Assembly (NCBI RefSeq): GCF_014898055.3
Contig: NW_023601433.1
Coordinates: forward strand, 72,275,683 to 72,339,682
Direction of reading: 5' to 3'
Length of the DNA stretch: 64,000 bases
Source: Talpa occidentalis
Lineage: Eukaryota > Chordata > Mammalia > Eulipotyphla > Talpidae
Below, piece by piece: positions 46,244 to 57,349 of the stretch (positions are counted from its first letter, which is position 1; every line of letters begins with the position of its first letter). A model generated the notes under the pieces. That model ran no database searches and was not told the DNA's origin. It saw nothing but the letters and a program-made list of their open reading frames with translations. The position numbers and the translations under genes are program-made.

Positions 46244-47300
46244 ATTTCTCTAATATTAAGATGGATAAGAGAAAAAAAAATCAGGGGTAAGTTTATTAGT
46301 GTTGAGATTTTTTGGCTTTAGAGGATTTTATGCTTTCATATTTGGTGGTATCCTTCCAAAAAGGTATTTGCTTTATTTCTTTCCTTTTTGTCTCTTAAGA
46401 CTTTGCTTCCAACACTGATTGCTTGGCCTCTTGAGACTTTACTGTCCCAAACCTTTCTGGAAAGTGAGCTTTGAATACTGGTAAAGGTAGCTTCTTGGGC
46501 GCCTCTTTTGGTTTTAAGAACTTTTGTTCTTAATATTGATTGAGCCATTGGTTTTTGTTTCTTCCATGACCTTGACTTGCTCTCAGAAGAAGGTATTTGT
46601 CTTTCCAGACTTTTCCTTTAATCTCCCTCTTGAGATTTTTATTTTCAATCTTCAGATGCTGGACTTTTCATTCCAGAATTTTTTTGAGAAGGGCGATCTC
46701 ATGAACTGTGTTTCATTGTGGCTGGTTTTTTATTTTTAAGATTTATTTTTATTTATTCCTATAAGAACTGGTGTATAGGCCAGAGGTGTGAGGGGGTGAG
46801 AGGATTCACCAGAGACAGAGTGGGGAGCAGAACAGGCAGACTGACTGAAATACACTGCTGAGGGAAGCAGCAGGCGAGACAGGAGAGGTCTGCCGTGCCA
46901 TGTGGGTTAGCTCCCTGGCCGGGATTAACTCAAGCCTCGCTGGCTCATGCCACAGTGTATGGCCATAGCTTGATAGCGCTGAGACTATAACCTCTGCACC
47001 ACCAGGGAGACCCTTTAGTGCCTGTCTTTCTTTCCCAAAGTTTCCAAGGTTTTCCACCTTGAGGTGCTGTTCTGTTCTGTTCCCTGGGTAGGAAATTCCA
47101 TTTCCCCCAAGATTTCTTGAAGAAAGAAATAGCCACATCTAAACTCTGTCTTTTTTAGAAGGTAAAAGCTAAGGAAGACTCGAAAGCCAAAAGCCACAAA
47201 TATTGGCGGGCAGAGGACAAACATTAAAAAGCTAACAGAGCACTTGCCCACTCAGAAGTCTCTGGTGTGAGACACAGTAGATTTAGCCCCCATCAACTGC
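46244..47300 (-). pseudogene. Possible degenerate retrosequence split by SINE copy 4
   Basis: On both sides of the SINE the minus strand is A-rich with lysine-rich short frames (for example KVLKTKRGAQEATF around 46500 and FFKKSWGKWNFLPREQN around 47100), interrupted by stops. It may be a decayed processed transcript or viral-element interior. I do not recognise a parent gene. Confidence 0.2.
46737..47013 (-). mobile_element. tRNA-derived SINE, copy 4
   Basis: Same architecture and orientation as copy 3, starting aagatttatttttatttatt and ending gcaccaccagggagaccc. I see no clear target-site duplication. Confidence 0.88.
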
Positions 47301-47419
47301 AAGAAAATGTTCATGCATGTGGAGAGGTCACTGCGAGACAAAACACATCCAAGCCCCACTGCATCTCCTAGCTAGGTTATAGTTCTGGCTTCAAGATGTA
47401 ATTGGGTAGATTGAGGGGC

Positions 47420-47985
47420 CCCCTGAGACCCCTCAAACCTTCCTTCTCTAAATGGATTCTGCCATCCGCCCATAAAGTCAAACACACTCTAGTGCATAAG
47501 ACCTTCAATAAAAAAATAACTTTATTACAATTAGTGTCCAATAGAGAGACAAGAAGAGAAAGAATACGGTTTAAAATAGTTTCAATTAAACACCCAAAGT
47601 TACCATCCTCCAGTGGGGAAATGCCCAGCCAAACAGGGTTGGCTCAAAGCAGGGCCACTGAGGCCTGAAATCTTCCCACAAGTCTCAGGCACCTTCTGGT
47701 GGGAACCCATAGGAAAGAGGAAGAAGGAGCCATACAAGTTTAGAAGGAAAAGATAAAAATCCAAGTCAAGATCAAGGCTGCCTTTGTCAGCCTCCCCACG
47801 CATCTCTCACCCACGTCTCTGTCTCTTTCCACTGTCTCCTTCCATGTCCCCAAAGCCTCTGGTGCAAGCACGACTTCTTCACGTCTCTCTGCTCCATGTG
47901 CTTCTCCAGGATTTCTTCCATTTTCCTCTGTTTCTTCCTTCCTGTCTTTCTAACTTCTCCTCCTTGCCCCGAATAGGGAACATAA
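47420..47985 (-). mobile_element. LTR-like retroelement, family 1 copy B
   Basis: On the minus strand it runs from ggaggagaagttagaaagac to an AATAAAG (complement of 47524-47530 region) and ttattgaaggtcttatgcac. It shares ordered blocks with copies A and C. A short lysine/aspartate-rich frame (SLDLDLDFYLFLLNL) is also found in copy C as SLHLDLDFDFALFLLDL. Confidence 0.7.
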
Positions 47986-48059
47986 GGCCAGTCCCATATC
48001 TGGCATCTTGGTGAGTCATGTGGCACTGGGGACTCAGCGAACAAGGCTGCTCATGGGCA

Positions 48060-48625
48060 CCTGTGGCTTATGTCTGCCCAGTCTTCTTTCCCTTACAGAA
48101 TCCTTACGTTGCTCTGCGTCCAAGTCATGCAACTGGATGGGGCACGTGCACCTCCCTCCCTCTTCCACTCAATGCTAATTGGAGTCACATGACCTAGCCA
48201 CAGCCAATCAGAACACTCCAGCCCCTTGGCTGTGGAAATTGCTTTAGACATTACCAGTGGCACAAATTGGTCCAGTCAGTCTCTCCCGGGAGTCCTGCTG
48301 AGTTCTTGGGAGAGGGTGCTTCTTTGCCTAGTAAAGTCTTTAGCTGGAAAGGTGCAAAGCAGGAATTTTCTATGGCCAATCTTACCATCTTGCACCTACC
48401 TAGGAATAGAGTTAACACATCGACTCAGGAAAGCAGAAGTGAGAAAAAAGAATGTGGGATATCAACACAAACTGAGGAGGGGTGTGAGATTGGTGTGAAT
48501 GTCCAGATACAGCCACACCTAAAGCTCATGCACCTTTATATATTGTGGCTAATACAACTTTGTTTAAACTATTTTGAATTGGGTTTCTGTCACTTGCAAC
48601 CAAAAGAGTTCTGACAAATATATCT
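48060..48625 (+). mobile_element. LTR- or MER-type ancient element
   Basis: It carries a CCAAT-like region (agccacagccaatcagaac) and ends in ttgggtttctgtcacttgca then accaaaagagttctgac, a common terminal text of old mammalian elements with MaLR-like ends. The family is uncertain. It separates copies B and C of family 1. Confidence 0.5.
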
Positions 48626-48969
48626 GAGATATGTTTAATAGAGTGCTAAAACATAATGCTGATCAATATTAAGTAAAAATTGTTACTAATTGTCTGGGTA
48701 TCATTTAATAGAGCTAAAACTTAAGTCTCTGAACTTTGCTCAGCTAAACAATGCTGGGAGACACAAAATAGTGAAGGAAAGGGAAGCTGATGTGTTGCTA
48801 TGGGAACCTGGCCATGGGTCCACATAACCAATAGTGGGCTATGAGAATTCCCAGGAATGTGGAAACAGGGCAAAAAGAACCTGGGGTGGGGGCACCTCTT
48901 GTTTGGAAGGCCCACTGAAACCTGATGTCCCAGCAGATAACAACTGACAGAGATCTGTTAGCAGGCAGA

Positions 48970-49535
48970 ATAAGGAGCACCCCAGGATCCCCAAACCTGC
49001 CTTCTTTAAATGGGTTCTGCCATCTTCCCCGTAAAGACAAAACATACTGTTAAGGTGTAAGACCTTCAGTAGAAAAGAACTTTAATACCATTTGTGTGCA
49101 ATAGAGAGATGAGAAGAGAAAAAATCTAGTTTAAATTAGTTTCCAAATAAACACCCAAAGTTACCCATTCCCTTATGGGTAAATGTCAGCCAAAGAGGGT
49201 TGGCTGAAAGCCCGCCACAAGTTTATGGCATCTCCTGGTGGGGACCCACAGGAAAGGGGCAGAAGGGATGAGCAAATCTAGAAGGAAAAGAGCAAAATCA
49301 AAATCCAAGTCAAGATGAAGGCTGCCATTGTCAGTCTCCCCATGGTTTCTCACCCCTGTCTCTGTCTCTTGCAAGTGCCTCTTCCATGTCCTCCAAGTTG
49401 CTGCTACAAGCCCAAGGTCAAGACACAAGCATGACTTCTTCACAGGTGTATGCTCCATGTGCCTCCTCCAAGTCTTCTGTCTTCTTCCTAAGTCTTCTCC
49501 TAGTCGTTTTTAGCTTCTCCTCACTGCTCAGCTCC
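48970..49535 (-). mobile_element. LTR-like retroelement, family 1 copy C
   Basis: The plus strand starts gcaccccaggatccccaaac and contains gtgtaagaccttcagtagaa, aacacccaaagttacccatt, aaatgtcagccaaagagggt, gcatctcctggtggggaccc and gaaggctgccattgtcagtc. All these blocks are found in copy B in order. The minus strand has TATTAAAG near 49090. Confidence 0.7.
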
Positions 49536-49599
49536 GCCCTTTAGTAGGTGGAGCAAGGAAGTTGGCACCCCCTCTTTCTATCAATATCACGTGGTTATA

Positions 49600-49797
49600 G
49601 ACCACTCTCCCAGTCAGGAAAAGTCCACCAAAACAGGTCAGTAAACGGAACCCCAAATCCTTTATCACGCACAGCCCTCTCCCATCTCCCCCCTGCTCCC
49701 TTGCAGTGTGTTCCAATAAATCTGCCTTTTCTGTTCTCTACTCTGTCTCTGGTGAATTCCTTCACCCCCATGCCTCTGGCCTCACCCTGATATCCAG
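49600..49797 (+). mobile_element. AATAAA-bearing LTR-like segment related to the SINE body
   Basis: 49692-49790 aligns with the tRNA-unrelated part of the SINE: ctgctcccttgcagtgtgtt, the AATAAA at 49715-49720 followed by tctgccttttctgttctc, ctctgtctctggtgaattcc, then gcctctggcctcaccctg. Compare 51892-51990. The upstream 90 bases have no tRNA-like head. It is either a retroviral-type R/U5 end or a SINE relative with another 5' part. Confidence 0.55.
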
Positions 49798-51735
49798 CCC
49801 GCTACACTAATTATTTAGTTGATGACCATTTGAGTACCCACTATTTGCCAACCCTATTAAGTGCTGGTATAGTCGCGACATACTTCATCCTTTACATGTG
49901 AGGTTGGATAAACTTCTACTGCTGTCTAAACCCCACTTTCCCTCATCTGAGAGAAGCAGGGTTGGAGTAGATTGCCACTTGGTTAGATCCAGCCCTTCTT
50001 TTGAGGTTTCATTTGACCTGTATAGAATTTTAAAATTTAGAAAATTTCATATGCAAACTATCACAGCTTCTTTTGAAAAATTAGGTGTCAGCCTGTCTTG
50101 GGCCACCATTACCAAATTATAGTGAGTTTTGGGGAGAAGCATACAGAGTTTGAGTCACCCCAGACCATCTTATACTTGCCTGCTTTCCTCAGCTCATGAC
50201 CTGTCAGGCACAAAAAGCATCTGAGCTTGCATTTCCCAGACCAAACATTCTGATTCAGTGCTAACATTTTCTGAGAAAGCAGAATGTACCCTTCAACATC
50301 CAGGGAAAGGGATTGAAGCCAAGTGCAAAAATGCCACCTGACTTGGAAAGCAATCCTGTGATTCTAACCTCTCCAAGGTCAAGAGGGGGTTTCCTCAGGT
50401 CCCCAGATGTGGCAGTAGTCAGGGCACAGAGACAAACAAGCCCAGACTATCTTTCTTTGCTTTTTAGTCAGACAAAGAAAATTCCTATCTGCAAAGCCTC
50501 CTCAGCAGGCTTTGATGTCCCTCTTCCTAGCGGCACCACTTCAGACAAGAGAGCAGGGAGCAGAGAACAAAGAAGCATTTCCTGGGCTGCTAATTATTCT
50601 CCTTCTGTGTAAATAATTATATGGAAGGAAAAAAAAAACACACACAAGCCCAGTTCATCGCTAAAGAGCTGGAAAAGCAAAAGGGAGATGAAAGGGGGTG
50701 GGATTTGATGTGTTCCCAGGAGCAGTCCTTGAAGGCGCACACGGCAGATCCCTCTGCACCGCCTGTGTTTTAAACACCTAGTCTGGGACTTTCAAAGCCC
50801 TTGGCATTGGTGCTGTAATTAAATCATGGTTCTGGAAGTCGGAATGCAGCTAATCCAGCAGTTTGGGTCCCTGGCTCCTTGTGGGCCCTGCTGGAGGAGA
50901 GGCAGGGCGTCTTAGAGAGTGGGGTTCTGGGATCAGTTGGGCCTGAGTTTGAGCCTAACTCCAAAGGAAATTAGAGACACCTGGTTTGAACTTTTGGGGT
51001 GCAGAGACTCACCCTGGGCAGGGTGGTTGAAGGCAGAAGAAGCCAGAGTCAGGGAGGCCCTCTTGGGGTAGTTAAAGCAGTTTGGGGAGAAAGAAGGTAG
51101 CAAACCACAGCAGACATCTCGGCAGGAGAAGCAGGATGTGGGAGAGCATGCCCAGGGGCATTTGAAGGACGGGGAGTGGGTGTCTTAGCCTCTGGCTCTG
51201 GCAAAGGAAGCCAGTGGAGCCTGCTATCCACACATCTCTGCCCGACAGGGGGCCACTCATGGGCAGGGTGTTAAGAGACAGCCATGGTGGACATTTGGAA
51301 GAAAGAATGAGTAACAGGACACCCCCACTCACCCAGTCTGTCCACAAAAGACTCTTTCACCCAAGGATATGGTCACCTGATAGAGGCAGGAATCCTTGCC
51401 AGGGGCTGTTGGGACTCTCCTGGCAATGTATCCAAGTACAATGGCACACTAGTGTCTAATCTGCCACCTGGGGAAGTCAGATCCCGAAGAGCCTCTTCCG
51501 GAATCTCAAATAGGGTGCCAGAGAACTGGAGCCCCTGGCTTTGTGACGGGCAGGGGCATTTCCTCCCCTGCCAGAGATCACCAGACAGATGATACGCATT
51601 GGTCTGGTGTGGAGGCTGGGAGCGGAGATGGCATGAGGGGCTGTTCTGGCTGTGTCTGGTGAACCGCTGTGGTCCCCATCCCTCGAGGGCAGTAAGAGAA
51701 GGAGACAGGACGAGACTCAAGGGGAATTGTAAGTT
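49798..51735. other. Intergenic, no gene seen
   Basis: It has an old repeat motif near 49805-49880 (gagtacccactatttgccaa). The block at 50760-50880 is repeat-free with ggtgctgtaattaaatcatg. The rest is unassigned. Confidence 0.45.
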
Positions 51736-51752
51736 CAAGAGTTATTGATGAG

Positions 51753-52066
51753 AGGCCTCCCCAGTGGCGCAGCGGTTGAGCGCTGGGTGGCGAAGCTGAC
51801 CGCAGCCTCCGCGGCGCCGGTTCGATCCCCGGCTGCTCCCCGGCCACCTGAGGAGGGTCCCGCATGGCGCGCAGACCTCTCCTGCCGCCCGCTGCTCCCC
51901 TCAGCAGTGTACTTCGGTCCTTCTGCCTGCTCTGCTCCCCGCTCTGGCTCTGGTGAATTCTCTCACCCTCCCGCGCTTCTGACTGTACCCAGTGCTTGTA
52001 TAAACAAAACAAACAAACAAACAAATAAATAAATAAATAAACATGCCTCTTTAGAAAAAAAAAAAA
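51753..52066 (+). mobile_element. tRNA-derived SINE, copy 5, with intact pol III boxes
   Basis: The head carries an A-box-like tggcgcagcggttgagcgc and a perfect B box ggttcgatccc (in gccggttcgatccccggctg, about 51816-51835). Then come the body (gcagacctctcctgccgccc; gctctggctctggtgaattc) and a tail of (AAAC)n, (AAAT)n and A. Flanking duplication aagagttattgatgag (51737-51752) and aagagtttttgatgag (52067-52082) has one mismatch. It is the least decayed copy in the window. Confidence 0.95.
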
Positions 52067-52259
52067 AAGAGTTTTTGATGAGGATGAAGATAAGCACAAG
52101 CCCCAGATAAGCTGGGAAGTGCCAGTTCATTTCCTCTGTGTTGGGTGAGCAAGGTGGGTATGGTGGCAATAGGGTTGCTAACCTTAATCTTAACCCTAAA
52201 CTTCACCCCAGTTAAATACGAATTTCAGATAAAAACACAAATTATTTTAGCAAACCAAT

Positions 52260-52870
52260 GGCAAAGGAACGTGACCAGGTGAGCTTGGCCTGCATGTGTG
52301 TCCGGGCCAGCCGGGCAGATCAACGGGGTACCCAGGGGAGGAAGCAGGGGCTTAGTATGGGACAGGGGTACGCGAGGAGTGGAGACAAAGCCAGGATCAT
52401 CACCAGTCTCATTTATTCAGGAATGTGTACAATGTTATATAGGGTTCAGAGGAGGAGGTCTCTCGTTTTCTCGAACAAGGAGAGACCACCAATACAAACA
52501 AGCCACAAGGAGCAAGCAGGGGGAAGGGTTCAGTCGTCACAATAGGAAACTTGAAACCTTCACTCGAGCTAACATTCAGTACCTGCTTCAGGCAAGAACC
52601 CGGATGTTCAGGTCTGGGCCCCAGGTTTGGGCCCCGGCACATGTGAGTGGCCAGAGCAGAGGGGCAGGGCGGTGGAAGAAAGTTCTCCAAAAAGAAGGTA
52701 AAGATGATTATTTTCGAGAATCAAGGGGCTCAGGCAGGCCAAATTAGCAGGAGTCCCATGCAGGCTTGTGTCAGTATGCTTGTTTTCTCCTTCAGCCCTT
52801 TCTCACCACTGACACTGACAATTCCTTAGAATCAAAAGCTTTTGCTCCCCGGCACACGCATAGCCTCATA
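52260..52870 (-). mobile_element. Possible LTR element
   Basis: The text ctcatttattcaggaatgtg then acaatgttatatagggttca resembles reverse poly(A) and TATA-side text of an ERV LTR. The surrounding 600 bases lack MIR/L1 features. Boundaries and family are not established. Confidence 0.35.
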
Positions 52871-52899
52871 GCCCCAGAAATGTAATAGAAACTCTGTGA

Positions 52900-53520
52900 A
52901 GATTCGTAGGGTGAGCATATGTGCTCTTTGCTGCATGTGCAGGAGCTCTGACTGGCCTGAGGACATGATCTTCAGGAAGCCCTCCTTGCCGGCCTGTGCC
53001 TTAGTAGTGGTCTGGGCACTTGGAGTTCAAGTTCTCTAACTGATAATGTTGATGCTCTGGGCCCAGACTGTATGCACAATGTGCTTTATGATAAGCATCT
53101 GATCTCCTTCTGGGAGTCTGGGATTTTGGCATTGCTAGACAGAAATCTAAAGGACTCACCCCCAATAAACATAATCTGTGAGTCTGAAACAGGTTCCCCA
53201 GGACATTATAAATACTATCAAAGTGTTGTGGAATTTTGCAGCTAGAAGGAGTTTGCCTCTGTGGTAGCCCCCATGGGGGACAGAGCACAGGCCCTTGTAC
53301 CTGGGTGCCTCCAGCCCCCACCGGTGCACTTTCCCTCATGAACTGACTCCTCATGCTGACCTTGTCTCTGTAATGAACTTCAGCCAGCGGCCTCACTACA
53401 TGCTGTGCCTCTGATGCCTCTAGGGAACCCTTGAAGGCATGGATGGTCTTAGGACCCCACGAGGACAAAACCTTTAAATCAGGATCTACAGTTGGCAAGG
53501 TCTTTTGCAATATCATTGCA
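52900..53520. other. Intergenic, no gene seen
   Basis: A 178-codon minus-strand frame (53001-53537) spans it, but it shows no domain and runs into a MIR. I regard it as chance. Confidence 0.5.
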
Positions 53521-53690
53521 TTCATCTTCTTAACCAATTTATGAGGGAAGCAAAGCTCTCATGCTAGAGATTAGGGCACTGAAGCTCAGAGAGTGAAGTG
53601 TTTAGCTAAGGACACAAAACTAGTAAATGGAAGAGTGGTTTTATAAACCTGTGTACTTATGCCAGAGTCCATTATAGCAGCCCACCTTAG
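53521..53690 (-). repeat. MIR fragment
   Basis: The text agggcactgaagctcagaga then ggacacaaaactagtaaatg is reverse MIR. Confidence 0.75.
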
Positions 53691-54779
53691 AGGGAGGAGT
53701 CTGTCTCCATCACAAGAAGCCCCTGGTGTCCAGGACCGCTCCACCCCACGAGTCTAGGAGGAGGGGTGAGTGCTCTGGGCTGAGTCAGCAGGTGATGCTG
53801 CTCCTCTTCTTGCCAGCAGTGGAGCTGATATTTGCTCCTGTTTCACACTGGATGCCCTGGGTCCAAAGCTATTCCAGTATTTTGCTTTCTGATATCTCAC
53901 TCCCTTGCTCTAAGCATCCATCACTTCACTTGCAAAGGGGAATTAGCAATCATCTAATAACTGGGAGAAGAGCACAAACATCCCCTCTGAGCACGCAGTA
54001 GGGAGCCACCAATGATGGCCCCTTTTACCCCACCCCACCTCTTACTCCCTACGTGAGCCTGTGTGAGTCCCCATACTCTCCGTCTGCTTCCCCATCTGTA
54101 GAACAAGGGGGCTGATTTTAATGTTCCCAGACTCCTTCTGAGGCTGGTGTCCTCTATCAAACCATAGCTTTTCTCTGGAGCAGTCTTTTAAAATCCCTCC
54201 AGCTCTGATCATAAGAGGCAGATCAAACCCACCCTCTGCCCATTTAACAACAAAAGTGGCTGTGCACACACTCACGAAGGCAGGGAGGCAAAAAGCATGC
54301 TCCAGCCTCTCCTAGACACCTAGCTTGGAGAAAGGCAGGTCAGTGTGGAAAAATTCTCTGTTTAATTAAGGGTTGGGGTGGGACTCTATAGCCAGGACCA
54401 TCAATCTAAATTCTGAGAGAACTCAATGGGTAAGTTTTATAGAGCTTGGTAGACAAGAATAAAAAATTACCTGTTGGGATCAATAGGGAGTAGTGGGGAC
54501 TGTGGCAAATGGTATACTCTGTGACTGGCCTTGGAGAGGGAGTCACTCAGCTTTAAGTAATGCTACCAGATGGAATGCAGGCTAGTTGCTGCTATACTGT
54601 CTCCTTTTGTTGTTTGTTTGCAATTTCTGACCAGCCAGGCTTCATTTGCAGCATCTTTCTCCCTAAATCCTAAAGAATTTATGACCATAGCTGGCCTCAA
54701 TAGCTTCTAAAATGTTCATTTTCAGAAACATGGGTGATTTTAAAGAGGAGCCAGTAGCATTGTTTACCTTCTAGCTATT

Positions 54780-54990
54780 TCCCCTATACTGTGCCTCTTC
54801 ATACTTCTTTACCTTTGTTCAGGTATATCCCTCCTCAAAAGAACATCTACCTGGAAAACTCTTATTTAGCCTTCAAAACCCAGCTCAAATGTTCACACCT
54901 CTGTGAAGAGTAACAATGTTTACTCTCCTTTCTCAGAGGTTAATTCCCTGCCCATTTCTGGGTCCTGCCACTCCACTCTCCATGTTCACA
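54780..54990 (+). repeat. L2 3' end fragment
   Basis: It has ttagccttcaaaacccagct, caaatgttcacacctctgtg and a tctttctcagaggttaattc-like end, following the L2 3' end. Confidence 0.8.
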
Positions 54991-55009
54991 CTGTGGATGT
55001 GTCAGGATC

Positions 55010-55330
55010 TCAACTGAACTCAAACAGCACTTGCAAATTAGACAACGTGAGGGGGTTTTAATAAAAAACCTATTTGCAATAGAATAACATGGGCAGGAAA
55101 ACCAACTAGATTATGGTCCAGCCCCTGGGGTTAGTAACAGTGGGGAAAGTCTCCCCCCAAGGGAAATTGCCAAGGGAGAAACAGTCAAAAACAATTTGTA
55201 AAGGATAGAACCATAGGACCGCAAGACAACTGACCGCTAAGTGACCTGTCAGGAAGACAGCAGAATGCACCCCAAACTCACTTCCCCTACTCTCCAGTGT
55301 CCTGTTGGTGCCTTCGATGACAGAACATAA
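55010..55330 (-). mobile_element. Possible LTR fragment
   Basis: It begins tgtcaggatctcaactgaac and has gggggttttaataaaaaacc, whose complement holds a TATTAAAAC poly(A)-like signal. The family is unknown. Confidence 0.3.
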
Positions 55331-55339
55331 GGGCAGGTC

Positions 55340-55579
55340 CTCCCAGCTGACGCTATCACCATCCACGATGGCCTGAGTTAAATCCCCAGCAAGGGATCTA
55401 ACCCACATGGTGCAGGCAGACCTCTCCTGTCTCACCTGCGTCCTTCAGTCAGTCTGCCTGTTCTGCTCCCCACTCTGCCTCTGGTGAATCCTCTTACCCC
55501 CTGCACCTCTGACCTATACCCCAGTTCTTGAATGCATAAATGAATAAAAATATAACTTTTAAATTTTTTTTTTAAAAAG
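55340..55579 (+). mobile_element. tRNA-derived SINE, copy 6 (5' damaged)
   Basis: The B-box remnant gagttaaatccccagcaagg is followed by gcagacctctcctgtctcac, ctctgcctctggtgaatcct and tataccccagttcttgaatg plus an A-rich tail. The start of the head is not recognisable. Confidence 0.85.
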
Positions 55580-56739
55580 TACACAAAATCAGCAAGAGGC
55601 CAAGGGAGTCAGCTTGTGGCTCTGGAGGACTGAGGAGGGTGGGGAAGTACACAGGGACAGCCACAGAGCCCCATCCTCTGCAGCACTTGCTGTTTAGTTC
55701 CAAGTTCCCACAGAGGACAGTCAGATCTATAGTCCCCAGGACTGGCACACAGTGGATGATCAGCTGGTGGGTATGTGCATGACCGAGTGGATCATGTTGT
55801 TGCTGGTAAAATATGTATTATCTTGGGGTAATCATGAAGTAATCATGCCCTGCTCCCTCTCATCCAGTATCTTCCCTACACCCACTGTGGGAGATGCTAT
55901 CTCAGACCTCCAGGCAGTCAATCTTAAATTAGACTCTGTTAGACCAAGGAAATCAGCATCTATTCCAAAATCTCCTTTTGCGGGTGTCACAAAACACTGG
56001 TTTGCTATAAGCTCAAAATGTTTTCTCAGAAAAGTCCATTGTCAAGTGTAAGACCCATGACTAACAAAGGTCTTTCCTGCGTGACTGGTCAGTCTTTGAT
56101 GCGCAGTGTGTGATGGGCTCTCCGGGAGAGGCCCGTGACAGGCAGCCTTTCCTGGAAGTTGTTTGGTCACAGGAGCCTTTTTGCATGCGGCATCCACTTT
56201 GTTACTTTGGGAGACTTTGACCATCTTGAACCAGTTCATTACTGATGGGGAGACTGAGGCCCCAAAGCAGCGGGGTCCAGCATCAAGCAGGGAACACAAT
56301 CTGCATAAGAAGACAAATGTTGAGCTTGCGTCCACTGAGTGATCACTGGCTGCCTTCTGGGCTTTCTCCACATCATCATCAATTCTTCCCCAGTGGGGGG
56401 TCTCCCCCAAACCATGAGTGGGAATGGGCCAGGAATAGTAGGTGGTCCTTCCTGCTAACCACTCACAGCCTCTGGCTGTGGCTGTCAGGGCACACTGGCC
56501 TCCTAACTGATGGGCCTGGCCCTTCTTGAGATATTGTCACAGTGATAAAATAGAAGCTTCTCGGGTCATGCATGGAGAAGAGATCACAGTGAACTGAGCT
56601 CTGCTCTCCTCTGGTGACCTCCCTCTGTCCCTCTTGTAAGGCTCTGGGCCATCAGCACCAGGCAGGGAAGCTCCACCCTCCACATGGCAGCCAAAATGGT
56701 TTTTCAAAACAGTAATCCTGACAGAAGCTCTCTTGGGCT

Positions 56740-56990
56740 GGAAACTCTTTTGTGGTTTCTCTTTGCTTCAGGATAACATCTCAATTTCTTATCATGACAT
56801 TACCTTTCTCTCTGGCCTCATCTGTTGCCAACAACTGGCTCCTTGATCCTCCTCACCACACATAGCACATACCTGCAGTCAATTCCTCAGACTCATCACT
56901 CTGGGCTCACCTGCAGGCCTTTGCATCTGCTGTCTTCATTAACCTGCAGCCCCCCTCGCTGTGCCTTCGCTTAGGAGGTTTCCATTATGA
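56740..56990 (+). repeat. L2 fragment
   Basis: The text ttctctctggcctcatctgt, gcaggcctttgcatctgctg and surrounding C/T-rich blocks follow L2. Confidence 0.75.
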
Positions 56991-57000
56991 AGGGCAGGCT

Positions 57001-57240
57001 GTGGCTGGTACTACTTGGGCTCTAAGGCCTAAGAGCCTGGGTGAAAACTCAACTTTGTCACTCCTTAGCTGTGCAACTTTGGACAAATGACTTAACCTTT
57101 CTGAGTCTTGGTTTCTTATCCCTACAGTGAGGATGGTGATAATACTACCTGCCTCAAAAAGAAAATGTGTTAAGGGTTAAATAAGGCAATCTTTTTTCTG
57201 TCACATAGTCAATGCTCAAAAAACGGTGGTTATGATTCTT
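57001..57240 (+). repeat. MIR, nearly complete
   Basis: It has ccttagctgtgcaactttgg, acaaatgacttaacctttct, gagtcttggtttcttatccc and gataatactacctgcctcaa, ending in agtcaatgctcaaaaaacgg. Confidence 0.88.
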
Positions 57241-57303
57241 ATTCATTCTTGTTTCAGTTTAGATACCCACACTCTGGGCACACTTCTCTGATCCCACCCC
57301 AAT

Positions 57304-57345
57304 ACACACACACACACACACTCACACACACACATACACACACAC
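57304..57345 (+). repeat. Interrupted (CA)n microsatellite
   Basis: CA repeats with single interruptions (ctca, cata). Confidence 0.9.
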
Positions 57346-57349
57346 TACC

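Noticed and set aside
51753..51835. A tRNA gene
   Set aside because: The A and B boxes belong to the SINE head. The segment lacks a proper cloverleaf 3' half and is followed by the SINE body and tail between target-site duplications.
53001..53537. 178-codon minus-strand reading frame
   Set aside because: No recognisable domain, it runs into a MIR fragment, and its length is within chance for a 64 kb window.
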